57,737 nt of DNA. It comes from Variovorax sp. KBW07 (lineage in GTDB: Bacteria > Pseudomonadota > Gammaproteobacteria > Burkholderiales > Burkholderiaceae_C). The notes under the pieces were generated by a model. It was given only the letters and a program-made list of their open reading frames with translations, was not told where the DNA came from and did not search any database. Positions 28,419 through 37,500 of the stretch are shown one piece after another. The number at the start of each line of letters is the position of its first letter. The stretch's first letter is position 1. The position numbers were made by a program, and so were the translations under genes. Location: assembly GCF_003852515.1 (NCBI RefSeq), contig NZ_QAJK01000145.1, positions 1-57,737 on the forward strand, written 5' to 3'.

Positions 28419-30077
28419 TTAGGCCAGCGCCACTTCTCGGCGCGCGCCGAAGGCCAGGCCCGCCAACTCGTCGTCCGACGCGGGCAATGCCGGCGGCACC
28501 AGCGGCTCCTGCAGAAAGAGCCGCAGCGCGGTCCAGCCCGACACATCGGCCTTGCGCGCCTGGCGCCACACGGCCGCCTCCAGCAACAACACCGACTGGT
28601 AGGTGCGCGCCATGCCCCATGCGAGCCGGCGGCCATCGTTTTCCTGCGCGACGGCCATGAGCTCCCGCAACTGCTGGCGGGCACGGCGAACCAGCTGCAC
28701 CTCGGGCACGTCGCCACGCGGCAACGACGCCAGCCGGCGGTCGATGTCGGCCAGGAAGGCTTCGCCGGATTCCGGCGTTCTCAATGCGCGCAGCACATCG
28801 TGCGCGAGCACCGACGTCGTGCCTTCCCAGATGCAATGCACATGCAGGTTGCGCAGCACGCGCGGAATGCCGGTGTCTTCCACATAGCCCGCGCCGCCGA
28901 AGCTCTCGACCAGTTCGCTTGCGGCCCAGATGCTCTGCCGCGCGCAGGCCAGCTTGGTCAGGGGCGCCAGCAGGCGGGCAAGGCCCGGCTCGCCGGTGCC
29001 GCGCTCGTGCCGGTTGAGGGCCAATGCGGTTTCGAAATTCAGCGCCAGCATGGCTTCGTATTCCGCCGTGATGCGCGCAATCCATTGTCGGTGCAGCGGC
29101 TTGTCGCACAGCAGCTCGCCGAACACGCGGCGCCGCGTGGCGTAGTCGCGCGCCAGCATCAGCAGATGGCCGACACCCGCCGGCCCACCCCATGAGGCCC
29201 ACAGCCGCGCAAGGTTCAGCAGGTCGGCGATCTTGCCCACGCCTCGCTCGATGCCGCCTACCGGCGTGGCAATGGCGCCTTCCAGTTCCAGCTCGGCGGT
29301 GGGCAAGGCACGGGTGCCGAGCTTGTCCTTCAGGCGCCGCACGCGGATGTTGTTCCAGCTGCCGTCCGGCCGGCGCAGCTCCAGCAGGAACAGCGACAGG
29401 CCCCGGCTGCCCGCCTCGGCGCCATCGGGCCGCGCCAGCGCCAACGCCATCTGCGACGTGGTGGCGGAGGTGAACCACTTGGTGCCGGTCAGCGCCCAGG
29501 TGCCGTCGCCGAGCGGGCGCGCGGTGGTCGACGTCTGGCCGACATCGGAGCCCCCTTCTTTCTCGGTCATCCACTGGCCCGAGGTCCAGCCCTGTTGCCG
29601 TGCGGTCAGGTGCGGCACGTAGCGCGCCGCCAGGGTTTTGTCGTGCAGCGTGAGCAGGCGCGCAGCGCCGTCGGTCATGACCAGCGGGCACGAAGCCACC
29701 GCACCCGCACCGTCGTACAGGTTCACAAGGCCGGCCTGCACTACGCGCGTGAATTCGCCGTACGGGTTTTCGTAAGGCAGCGCGACGAGGCCTTCTTCCT
29801 GCCCGATGTCCACCAGCCGTGTCCACGCCGGATCGACCTCGATGTGGTCGGTGCGCCGGCCCCAGGCGTCGTAAGGCACGTGCCGCGGCTCGTTGTGTTC
29901 GGCCACCGCGGCCAGCGCGGGAATCTCGTGCATGGCGCGCTCGCCCATGCGGGCCAGCAGCGGGCTGGCATCGGCGAACACCTCGGCCGGCAACAGTCGC
30001 TCGAGCGTGTGGCGCAGCGTGCGGTCGGTGGCAAAGCGGTTCGACACTTCGGGATGGGGCTGGATGAAATCGCGCAT
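28419..30077 (-). CDS. acyl-CoA dehydrogenase, AidB-like
   Basis: A 552-residue FAD enzyme longer than ordinary acyl-CoA dehydrogenases (about 380), as in the AidB branch. Hallmarks are MTEKEGGSDVGQT, TGTKWFTSA and the C-terminal ESFGGAGYVEDTGIPRVLRN and IWEGTTSVLAHDVLRA. AidB of E. coli is linked to alkylation damage, but relatives occur in acyl-CoA catabolism. AAGGAG precedes the ATG. The TetR gene 50 bases upstream on the same strand probably controls it. Confidence 0.9.
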   Translation of the reverse strand: MRDFIQPHPEVSNRFATDRTLRHTLERLLPAEVFADASPLLARMGERAMHEIPALAAVAEHNEPRHVPYDAWGRRTDHIEVDPAWTRLVDIGQEEGLVALPYENPYGEFTRVVQAGLVNLYDGAGAVASCPLVMTDGAARLLTLHDKTLAARYVPHLTARQQGWTSGQWMTEKEGGSDVGQTSTTARPLGDGTWALTGTKWFTSATTSQMALALARPDGAEAGSRGLSLFLLELRRPDGSWNNIRVRRLKDKLGTRALPTAELELEGAIATPVGGIERGVGKIADLLNLARLWASWGGPAGVGHLLMLARDYATRRRVFGELLCDKPLHRQWIARITAEYEAMLALNFETALALNRHERGTGEPGLARLLAPLTKLACARQSIWAASELVESFGGAGYVEDTGIPRVLRNLHVHCIWEGTTSVLAHDVLRALRTPESGEAFLADIDRRLASLPRGDVPEVQLVRRARQQLRELMAVAQENDGRRLAWGMARTYQSVLLLEAAVWRQARKADVSGWTALRLFLQEPLVPPALPASDDELAGLAFGARREVALA

Positions 30078-30127
30078 GACGGTCTCCTTGAACACGCGGC
30101 AGGACAGGGAATGACGTGAGCGGCGAA

Positions 30128-30775
30128 TCAGCCCGCGGAACCGGTGTCCGCTTTCTTTTTCTTCACGTCGTGGTTCAGCACGGCAGCCAGGCAGAGGGCG
30201 AGGATGTCGTCCACCACCCGTTGCGCCGCGCGCTTGGACAGCACGCCCAGCGCGAGCGGGCCGATCATGGCTTCGGCCAACGCGCCGACGATGGCCGCGG
30301 CGCTGGTGTGCGGGTTCTGTGCGCGGAACTCGCCGCTCTCGATGCCGTCTTCGATCACGGTCACGAAGATGGCGCGGTAGGGTTCCCGAAAACGCAGCCG
30401 GTCTTCGTCGATCTGCGGCGCCACCGGTTCGGCCAGCAAGGCCCACGCCAGCTTGGGCCGCTTGAGCGCGCGGTGCGCGAAGGTGCGGATGATGGCGCCC
30501 AGACGCTCGGCGGGCCGGCTCTCCGATGCGGCGGCCGCGGCGCAGGCGTCGATCTCGCGCTGCGAGGCCTGCTTGAAGACTTCGTCGAACAGCTCGGTCT
30601 TCGACGGAAAGTACTGGTACAGCAAGCCAGTGGACACCTCGGCGAGCCCCGCCACCAGCGGCATGGTGGTGCCGCCGTAGCCATGCTGCGCCACGAGCTC
30701 CAGCGCGGACAGCACGATGCGCTCGCGCGTCTGCGCCATGCGCTCTTCCACTTTCGATGTACGCCTGTAGGTCAT
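30128..30775 (-). CDS. TetR-family regulator
   Basis: A 215-residue regulator: N-terminal helix-turn-helix (HGYGGTTMPLVAGLAEVSTGLLYQYF) and a helical C-terminal ligand domain. Upstream gene order and divergence from the oxygenase gene suggest it represses one or both transcripts. The ATG at 30773-30775 is used; a GTG six codons earlier is also possible. The dehydrogenase gene follows on the same strand. Confidence 0.92.
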   Translation of the reverse strand: MTYRRTSKVEERMAQTRERIVLSALELVAQHGYGGTTMPLVAGLAEVSTGLLYQYFPSKTELFDEVFKQASQREIDACAAAAASESRPAERLGAIIRTFAHRALKRPKLAWALLAEPVAPQIDEDRLRFREPYRAIFVTVIEDGIESGEFRAQNPHTSAAAIVGALAEAMIGPLALGVLSKRAAQRVVDDILALCLAAVLNHDVKKKKADTGSAG

Positions 30776-30806
30776 TGCCAAGAATTGAATCACAGTTCAT
30801 TTCTTA

Positions 30807-30834
30807 TTGCAATTGTCGCGCGGCTCCCTATACT
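30807..30834 (+). promoter_or_regulatory. sigma-70-type promoter of the Rieske oxygenase gene
   Basis: TTGCAA, a 16-base spacer, TATACT, ending 68 bases before the oxygenase ATG. The AT-rich flank toward the TetR gene contains TGAA-six bases-TTCA, a possible TetR site. Confidence 0.65.
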
Positions 30835-30902
30835 TTTGCCTGCCGCATGCACGGCAACGGGCCCGCAACGGGCAACCGATCACAGCAAAAGGAAGCGACA
30901 CC

Positions 30903-31886
30903 ATGCAGAGGTTCGACGACACTTCTTTCGGTCACGGATGGTTCCAGGCCGGCTACAGCGAAGACTTGCGCAAGGGCGACGTACGCCCTGTCAGCGCAGT
31001 CGGCAAAGAGTTCGTGCTGTGGCGCGACGCAGAGGGCAAGGCGCACGCCAACGATGCCCACTGCCCGCACCTGGGCACGCACCTGGGCCACGGCGGGCGC
31101 GTGTGCGGCACCACGCTGAAGTGCCCTTTCCACGGCTGGCAATTCAACGGCGACGGTGCCTGCACCGACATTCCGTACAGCGCCAATCCGCGCCTCGAAT
31201 TGCGCCACCTGAAGTCGTGGCCGCTGGTGGAGCGCAACGGCCTTCTCATGGTCTGGTGGCATCCGCAGGGCCTGGCACCGAGCTTCGAGGTTCCGCTGCT
31301 GCCCGAGCACGGCCACGCGCAGTGGTCGCGCTATCGGCGGCAACGCTGGGAGGTGTCGACCATCTGGCAGGAGGTGCAGGAGAACATCGTGGACACCACG
31401 CACTTCCACCACCTGCATGGCGTGGCCACGCTGGCCAGGCTCGACAGCTTCGAGCCCGCCGGGCCCGCGCTGCACGTCAACATCCTGCACGAGTTCAACA
31501 CGCCGCGCGGCCGGCTGCCGGGCTATCTGCAGACATCGCTGTACGGCCCCTACTTCGCGACGGTGCGCTTTCGCATCGCCGACCTGGCGGAAATCTTGTT
31601 CATCGATTCGGTCGTGCCCATCGAGGCCGGGCGCGTCGAAGTCAGCTTCAGCCTGATGGCGCGGCTGCAGGGCATCGGCTCGCCCGACATGAGCCTGGCG
31701 CTGGTCGATGAAGCGATTCACCAGGTCAGCCAGGACGTGCCGATCTGGGAACACAAGATGCGCTGGAAGCGTCCGAGCCTGGCCGAAGGCGACGGGCCCA
31801 TCATGCGTTTCCGCCAATGGGCCGAGCAGTTCACGCAGACGCGCGAAATGCCGGTGCACCGCATGGAGCTCGTCGCCAATGCATGA
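30903..31886 (+). CDS. Rieske non-haem iron oxygenase (KshA/VanA-like)
   Basis: A 327-residue oxygenase component. The Rieske [2Fe-2S] ligands are C54, H56, C74 and H77. The mononuclear iron site follows the pattern N161, D164, H167, H172 in the ENIVDTTHFHHLHG region. Short length and layout resemble single-component-type oxygenases such as ketosteroid hydroxylase KshA or vanillate demethylase. A reductase partner is not adjacent. It overlaps the next gene by eight bases, so the two are co-translated. The substrate is unknown. Confidence 0.92.
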   Translation: MQRFDDTSFGHGWFQAGYSEDLRKGDVRPVSAVGKEFVLWRDAEGKAHANDAHCPHLGTHLGHGGRVCGTTLKCPFHGWQFNGDGACTDIPYSANPRLELRHLKSWPLVERNGLLMVWWHPQGLAPSFEVPLLPEHGHAQWSRYRRQRWEVSTIWQEVQENIVDTTHFHHLHGVATLARLDSFEPAGPALHVNILHEFNTPRGRLPGYLQTSLYGPYFATVRFRIADLAEILFIDSVVPIEAGRVEVSFSLMARLQGIGSPDMSLALVDEAIHQVSQDVPIWEHKMRWKRPSLAEGDGPIMRFRQWAEQFTQTREMPVHRMELVANA

Positions 31887-32688
31887 GATCAATGCCACCG
31901 ATGCCGTCTTCACGCGCGCGCAAGACAACGACACCTGGCACGCCTCCGACCTGGCGCGCGGCCCGTGGGACGCGCGTGCGCAACACGGCGGCGCACCTTG
32001 CGGCCTGCTCGCGCACCTTGCCGAATCGGCCGTGGAAGGCGAAGGCTGGCAACTGGCCCGGCTGACGGTCGAGCTGGTGCGCCCGGTGCCGCTGGGCGCG
32101 CTCGATGCCAGCGTTGCAGCCGAAACAGGCCGCACGACGAGCCGCGTCGAGGTCGTGCTGCTGGCCCAGGGCAAGCCCGTGGCCAAGGCGCATGCGCTGC
32201 TGATACGCGCCCAGCCGCTGGTGCTGCCCGACGACCTTGTGCAGCCACGCGTCGCGCCGCTGCGGCCGCCGAGCGACTGCACCAGCGCGTTGCGCATTCC
32301 GGGCCTGCCCGACGTGCGCTCGTTCTACTACACGGCGATGGAAGGCCGCGTTGCAGCCGGCACGCCCGGCGCACCGGGGCCGGGCGCGGCATGGCTTCGC
32401 CTGAGGGTGCCGCTGGTCGCGGGCCTGCCGAACTCTCCGGCGATGCGCACCGCCGCAGCCGCCGATTTCGGCAACGGGCTCAGTTGGGTGTTGCCGGCCG
32501 ATCGCTTCAACTTTGCCAATGCCGACATTTCACTGAACATCGCTCGGCAGCCGTCAGGCGAGTGGATCGGCCTCGATTCATCGACCACCCTCTTTGCGAA
32601 CGGCAGGGGCTGCACCGTCACGCAGTTGCACGATGAAGCGGGGCCGTTCGGCATGGCAACGCAGACCTTGCTGATTGCCGCGCGCTAG
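31879..32688 (+). CDS. thioesterase (double hotdog)-like protein
   Basis: A 269-residue protein. The N-terminal half has GPWDARAQHGGAPCGLLAH, the helix start with Gly-Gly typical of TesB-like double-hotdog acyl-CoA thioesterases. The C-terminal half has the matching DSSTTLFANGRGCTVTQL segment. It would hydrolyse an acyl-CoA or bind an acyl intermediate. The ATG lies inside the oxygenase end, overlapping its stop. The pairing with a Rieske enzyme suggests the oxygenase acts on a CoA-linked or esterified compound, which is inference. Confidence 0.82.
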   Translation: MHEINATDAVFTRAQDNDTWHASDLARGPWDARAQHGGAPCGLLAHLAESAVEGEGWQLARLTVELVRPVPLGALDASVAAETGRTTSRVEVVLLAQGKPVAKAHALLIRAQPLVLPDDLVQPRVAPLRPPSDCTSALRIPGLPDVRSFYYTAMEGRVAAGTPGAPGPGAAWLRLRVPLVAGLPNSPAMRTAAAADFGNGLSWVLPADRFNFANADISLNIARQPSGEWIGLDSSTTLFANGRGCTVTQLHDEAGPFGMATQTLLIAAR

Positions 32689-32711
32689 CCGGCGCGGTTC
32701 TCTTTTCATCA

Positions 32712-33602
32712 TCATCGCGTGCTTCGGCCGAACCAGCCCTTCGCGGCTTCCGTGAGCATGGCGTGGCAGGTGCGCACACGCGCACTGCCCAGGCTGGTCT
32801 TGCCGTACGCCAGGTAGAGCGGCACCGACAGCCGGGCGCGCGTCGACAGGCCGATCACGCGCCCCGCCTGCAGGTGGTCGAAGCAGATGCACTCGGGAAC
32901 CACGGCCATGCCGGCGCCTTCCACGGCGGCATCGAGCGCGGCCTGGTAGTCGGGTACCACCGTCAGTGGCGCGGGCAGCGCTTCTTCCGCGAATGCCGCG
33001 CGCCAGTAACCCGCCAGCACGGGCGCGGGCCCCTGCATCTCGATGGTCGGCACACCGCGCGGCGCCTTGTTCTTGCCCAGCCGTTCCCGCCAGCGTGGTG
33101 CGCAGACCAGCAGCAGCGGGCTTTCGTGCAGCAGGTCGTACTCGATGGCCCGGTTCGGAATGCGCGCCAACGTGACCGCCAGGTCTATGTCGTTGCTCAC
33201 GAGCGCGGCCACCAGCGCGGGCGGCGGCGCCACGCGCAGGTCGAGCCGGGTTCCGTAGTTCGACAGCGATGCCAGCGCCGACAGCACGACCCTCGTGAAG
33301 CCGCTGGTCGTTCCCGCGCGCACCACGCCGGAAAGCGAGTCGCCCTCGCCTTCCGACAGGCCGACGATCATTTCGAGCGCATCGATGTGCGATGCGATCC
33401 TGCGCTCCAGTTCATGGCCCGCCGGCGTCGGCACCAGGCCGCGCGGCAAGCGCTCGAACAGGCGAAAACCCAGGCGCGCCTCCAGCACCTTGATGTGCCG
33501 CGACACCGCCGGTTGCGTCAGGTGAAGCGTCTCGGCCGCGCGCGAGATCGAGCTGTGCCTGAAAACGCTGAGAAAGGTCCGGAGATAGAGCAGGTGAGAC
33601 AT
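32712..33602 (-). CDS. LysR-family regulator
   Basis: A 296-residue LTTR. The N-terminal winged helix contains SISRAAETLHLTQPAVSRHIKVLE and the linker helix follows. The C-terminal periplasmic-binding-like effector domain shows VRAGTTSGFTRVVL and DIDLAVTLA. It diverges from the SDR gene at 33698, the usual LTTR layout, with a dyad AATTG-13 bases-CAATT at 33608-33630 between them. It converges on the thioesterase-like gene. Confidence 0.93.
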   Translation of the reverse strand: MSHLLYLRTFLSVFRHSSISRAAETLHLTQPAVSRHIKVLEARLGFRLFERLPRGLVPTPAGHELERRIASHIDALEMIVGLSEGEGDSLSGVVRAGTTSGFTRVVLSALASLSNYGTRLDLRVAPPPALVAALVSNDIDLAVTLARIPNRAIEYDLLHESPLLLVCAPRWRERLGKNKAPRGVPTIEMQGPAPVLAGYWRAAFAEEALPAPLTVVPDYQAALDAAVEGAGMAVVPECICFDHLQAGRVIGLSTRARLSVPLYLAYGKTSLGSARVRTCHAMLTEAAKGWFGRSTR

Positions 33603-33607
33603 AAATA

Positions 33608-33630
33608 AATTGATGCCAAGGGGAACAATT
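33608..33630. promoter_or_regulatory. dyad between divergent LysR and SDR genes
   Basis: AATTG and CAATT separated by 13 bases lie six bases upstream of the LysR start. Spacing is compatible with an LTTR activation or autoregulation site, but no strict T-N11-A core is obvious. Confidence 0.4.
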
Positions 33631-33697
33631 CATGATTTGTTTTTAGTCTACGGCAGACGCAAAGTGGCGGCCACATCCACTTCCCACACCGCCCGCC

Positions 33698-34483
33698 ATG
33701 CCGACGCAACCCTCCATTCCCACTCTCTACCCCGACCTGCAAGGCAAGGTCGCACTCGTGACCGGCGGCTCGCGCGGCATCGGTGCCGCCACCTGCATGG
33801 CCTTGGCGCGCAACGGCGTGAAGGTGGCCGTCAACGGCCGCGACCAGTCCGCCATCGACACCACCGTCGGCGCACTGCGTGCCGTCCAGCCCGATGCCAT
33901 GGCGGCGCCTGCCGATTGCGCCGATGCCTCGGCGGTCGAGGCCATGCGCGACCGGGTGCTCGCCCAACTGGGCGTCCCCGATTTCGTCGTGTCCTTCGCG
34001 GGCGGCGGCACGGGCCGGCCCGTTCCCTTCGTGCAGATCAGCGAAGCCGATTGGCGCTCGAGCATCGACAACAACCTCACGTCGACCTTCCTGACGCTGC
34101 GGGCCTTCCTGCCGGGAATGATCGAACGCGGAACGGGCAGCATCGCCACGATGGCCTCCGCGGGGGGACGCATCGCGCAGGGAGCGCCCGCGGCCTACGG
34201 TGCCGCGAAGGCCGGCATCATCATGCTCACCCGGCACCTGGCGAACGAGCTGGGTCCGAACGGCATCCGCGTCAATTGCGTCTCGCCGTCCGCCGTTCTG
34301 ACCGAGCGCACGCGGCAGTCCATGCCCGAAGAGCAACAGCAGCGCATGCGCGCCGCCTTTCCTCTCGGCCGCCTCGGACAGCCCGACGACGTCGCCGCCG
34401 CCACGCTGTTCCTGCTGTCCTCGGCGTCGGCGTGGATCACCGGCGTGACCCTCGATGTCGCCGGCGGGCGCGTCATGTCCTGA
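33698..34483 (+). CDS. SDR-family oxidoreductase under LysR control
   Basis: A 261-residue SDR: TGGSRGIGAAT cofactor loop, a Ser in ATMASAGGR, intact YGAAK and IRVNCVSPSAV. The NNAG position reads SFAGG, a minor variation. It looks like a 3-oxoacyl-ACP-reductase-type dehydrogenase acting on a small alcohol or ketone. Divergent from the LysR gene, it is the likely target. No catabolic partner is next to it. Confidence 0.9.
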   Translation: MPTQPSIPTLYPDLQGKVALVTGGSRGIGAATCMALARNGVKVAVNGRDQSAIDTTVGALRAVQPDAMAAPADCADASAVEAMRDRVLAQLGVPDFVVSFAGGGTGRPVPFVQISEADWRSSIDNNLTSTFLTLRAFLPGMIERGTGSIATMASAGGRIAQGAPAAYGAAKAGIIMLTRHLANELGPNGIRVNCVSPSAVLTERTRQSMPEEQQQRMRAAFPLGRLGQPDDVAAATLFLLSSASAWITGVTLDVAGGRVMS

Positions 34484-34484
34484 A

Positions 34485-34526
34485 GCGCCTTACGGTTTGC
34501 GCCTCACGGTTTTCGCCTCACGGTTT
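34485..34526. repeat. three 14-bp tandem repeats at the tpsA 3' end
   Basis: Units GCGCCTTACGGTTT, GCGCCTCACGGTTT and TCGCCTCACGGTTT stand head to tail between the convergent SDR and TpsA genes. The third contains the TpsA stop codon. Confidence 0.85.
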
Positions 34527-37500
34527 CCAGTTGCGGCGTTCGGCCGGGGTCAGCAGCGCCTGCTGCCCCGGCGTCAGCACGCCGTCGCCCAGCACCTGGA
34601 TCGCACTGCGCGGGTCCACGCGCGGCGAAGCGTCCGGGCGGTTTGACGACTGCTCGTCGCCATGCGCACCGGCCTCGTTGCCGAAGCCCAGCACCCGCAC
34701 CGTGAAGACCGATGGCAGCGCCTGCCGCGCGGCGGCACGCTCGCGCTTCACCACCTCCTGCGCCGCCGTGGCCGCCTGCGAAGCGGCGGCGCTGGCATCG
34801 GTGAGCGCGCCGATGTTCACGGGCGCCGTCGTGGCGAGCCCCGTGGTCTTGCCCTGCACCTGGATGTTGTCGGCATTGACCACGCGCAGCGCGGCGATGT
34901 TGACGTCGCCCAGCACCCGAATGCCCGCATCGCCCGCGTTCACCTCGCCCTTGAAGGCCAGCAGGTCGAGGCGGCTCTTCTTGCGTTCCCGCGTGCCGGT
35001 GAAGGCATCGAGCACGCCGATGCCTGCGCCGGTGGACAGGCCGAAGCTGTCCACCGTGACCACGCCGTCGCGGTCCATGATGTAGACCAGCGGCACGTTC
35101 ATCACCGAGGTCTTGGCGCCCGCGCCGGCCGTGATGTCGCCGCCCGACGTCCACATCAGGATGTCGCCGCCGCCCAGCGTGAAGACGCGCGAGATGCCCA
35201 GGTCGATGTTGCGGTCGGCCACGATCTGCACATCGCCGCCGCGGCGCGTGATGACACCGCCATTCCTTGCATCGCCAGGCTCGGTCACCGAATCGCCGAT
35301 GGTGACCGCGCCATACGGCGCCAGCAGCGTGATGCTGCTGCCCGATTGCGTCTCGACCAGCCTGGAATTGAGCGCAACACGCCCGCCGGCGGAACCATCG
35401 CCCGCACGCGGCGCGCCACCCGCGGGAAACAACCGGCCCATGGCGTCATAGCCGCGCGTGTACTGCTGGAAGCGCTTGCTGCCGGGGTCGTTGTAGTCGA
35501 TGCCCGTGGCACGCAACTCGTCGATCAGCACCTGCTGCAGGAACGCGTTGCGCGTGGGTGCGGGCAACGCCGCGAGCAGCGCCAGCCGGTTGGAGGGCGT
35601 CACGCCGTCGATGCCCTGGCGCGCGAGGAACTCGTCGAGTTCGCGCTCGTACGTATGCACCACCTTGCCGGCATTGGCCGCGTTGGACAGGCCGACCGAC
35701 GGGTCCGCCAGGTTGGCCGGGTCCAGGTAGCGCCTTGCAAAGCCGTCGTAGTCGACGCCCTGCGCCGTGCCGGCAATGACGTGGATGTCGGCGCTGCGGT
35801 CCGGCAGCGCGAGATTGATGGCGCCGGGCGCCCCGCCTCGCTCCGCCATGTTGCCGCGCGCCTGGATGCTGCCGTTGCCCTTCAGCTCCATCTCGAAATC
35901 GCGGCCGGCCTCCAGCCAGAGCTCGCCTTCGCCGAGGATGGAGATGCGGGGGTTCAGCAGATCGCGGCCCGCGACCAGCCGCGAAACCTGGCGCGGGTTG
36001 TTGTTCTGCGCCACCACCGCCGAGCGAAGAATGTCCCGGCCGGCATACACGTCGACCGGCTTGGGCGAGACCAGGCTCCAGCCGTCGGCAAGATTCAGGG
36101 TATTGCCGATGGAGCCCGACAGCGCGACCAGCCGCACCGGCGCGGTGTCCGCGGCATGCAGCGGCGTGAAGCCCCGGTAGAAGTTGTTGCCCATCACGGC
36201 AAGCGCATCGGTCTCGATGGGTTCGACGCCGTAGCTGTAGATGCCGGCCGTCGTCATGGGTGCCGACATGCCGCGCACATAGGGTGCGGCAATGTCGAGC
36301 AGCCTGATCGACTGCGAGATGTCGGCGCCATAGTTGACCGACAGGTTCCGGTTGGCGAGCAGCTCCAGCGTGCCCGTGGGCGAGGCCGCGAGCGTCAAGC
36401 CGAAATCGCGCTGCACCACGAAAGGCTGCACGGTCGTGTCGCCCGTTGCGGCAACAAGGCGCAGTGCACCCGGCGCGATGCGCGAACCGGCCAGCACCGA
36501 GAGCGGCGCATGCGGGAAAAAGCTGGGCAACTCCATGAGCACCCGCCACTCGGCCTTGCCCGTGCGGCTGACTTCGGCCGAGGCCCAGGCGTTGTCCAGG
36601 TAGCGCAGGTTGCCGCCCAGCGAAACGGCATTCAGCGCGGTGCGCGGCGTGTTGCTGTAGAAGGCCGAGCCTCGCGCTTCGGCGTTGCTGTTGCCGGAGC
36701 AATTGCCGACCAGGTTCTCGCAGACCTGGCCCTGCATCGCCGGATCGAACGCGGCTTCGATGGCCAGGTGCCCACCGGCCGTGACGCGCGCCTGTGCGTC
36801 CATCAGCCCGAACAGCGGGTTCAATGAACGCAGTTCCGGCGCCTCCCACTGCCCGCGCCGCACGGCGGTGATGTCGCCGCCGGCGCCGACATTGCCGGCC
36901 GCCGCCACGTCGGCACGGCCACGCCCCAGCACGAACACGCCGCCCTGCACGTCGCCCGCGGCGCGAAGGTCGAGATTGCCGCCGCCGCGGATCACGATGT
37001 CGCCGTCCCCCGCATGGCCGCCCACCGGCGTGGTCATGTGGCCGGTGGTCGGGATGGCCACCGCCAGGTCCTTGATGTTGCGGCCCGCGTTGACGGCCAC
37101 GTTGCCGCCGCCCAGCGCACCGACGCCCGACTCGAAGTTGCGGAACACGACCGACCAGCTCGTCTGGTCGATCACCTGCGAAGCCTCGGGCACGCCGCTC
37201 CACGAGGCCGCGCCGTGGCGGTACAGCCAGGCCGAAGTCGTCTGCCTGACGAGCGGCGCGGCAATGTCGCGCCCCGCGCTCAGGACGATGTCGCCGCCCA
37301 GCGTCGGGAACTCGCCGATCACGCGGTCGCCCGGTGAGAGTTTGCTGGTGCTGTACAGCGAACCGTCGAAGCCCGCGGCGGTGGCCGCCCTGGCGCCGGC
37401 GGTGTAGATCACGGCGGCGTTGTCGGCCAGCAGCAGGTCGCGGCCAGCGTTGATGCGCAGGTCACCGGTGCCGGTGCGAACCATCTGGCCGGCGGCCAGG

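Noticed and set aside
34518-36000. Contact-dependent inhibition toxin at the TpsA C-terminus
   Set aside because: No VENN motif, no toxin-like domain and no small immunity gene after it.
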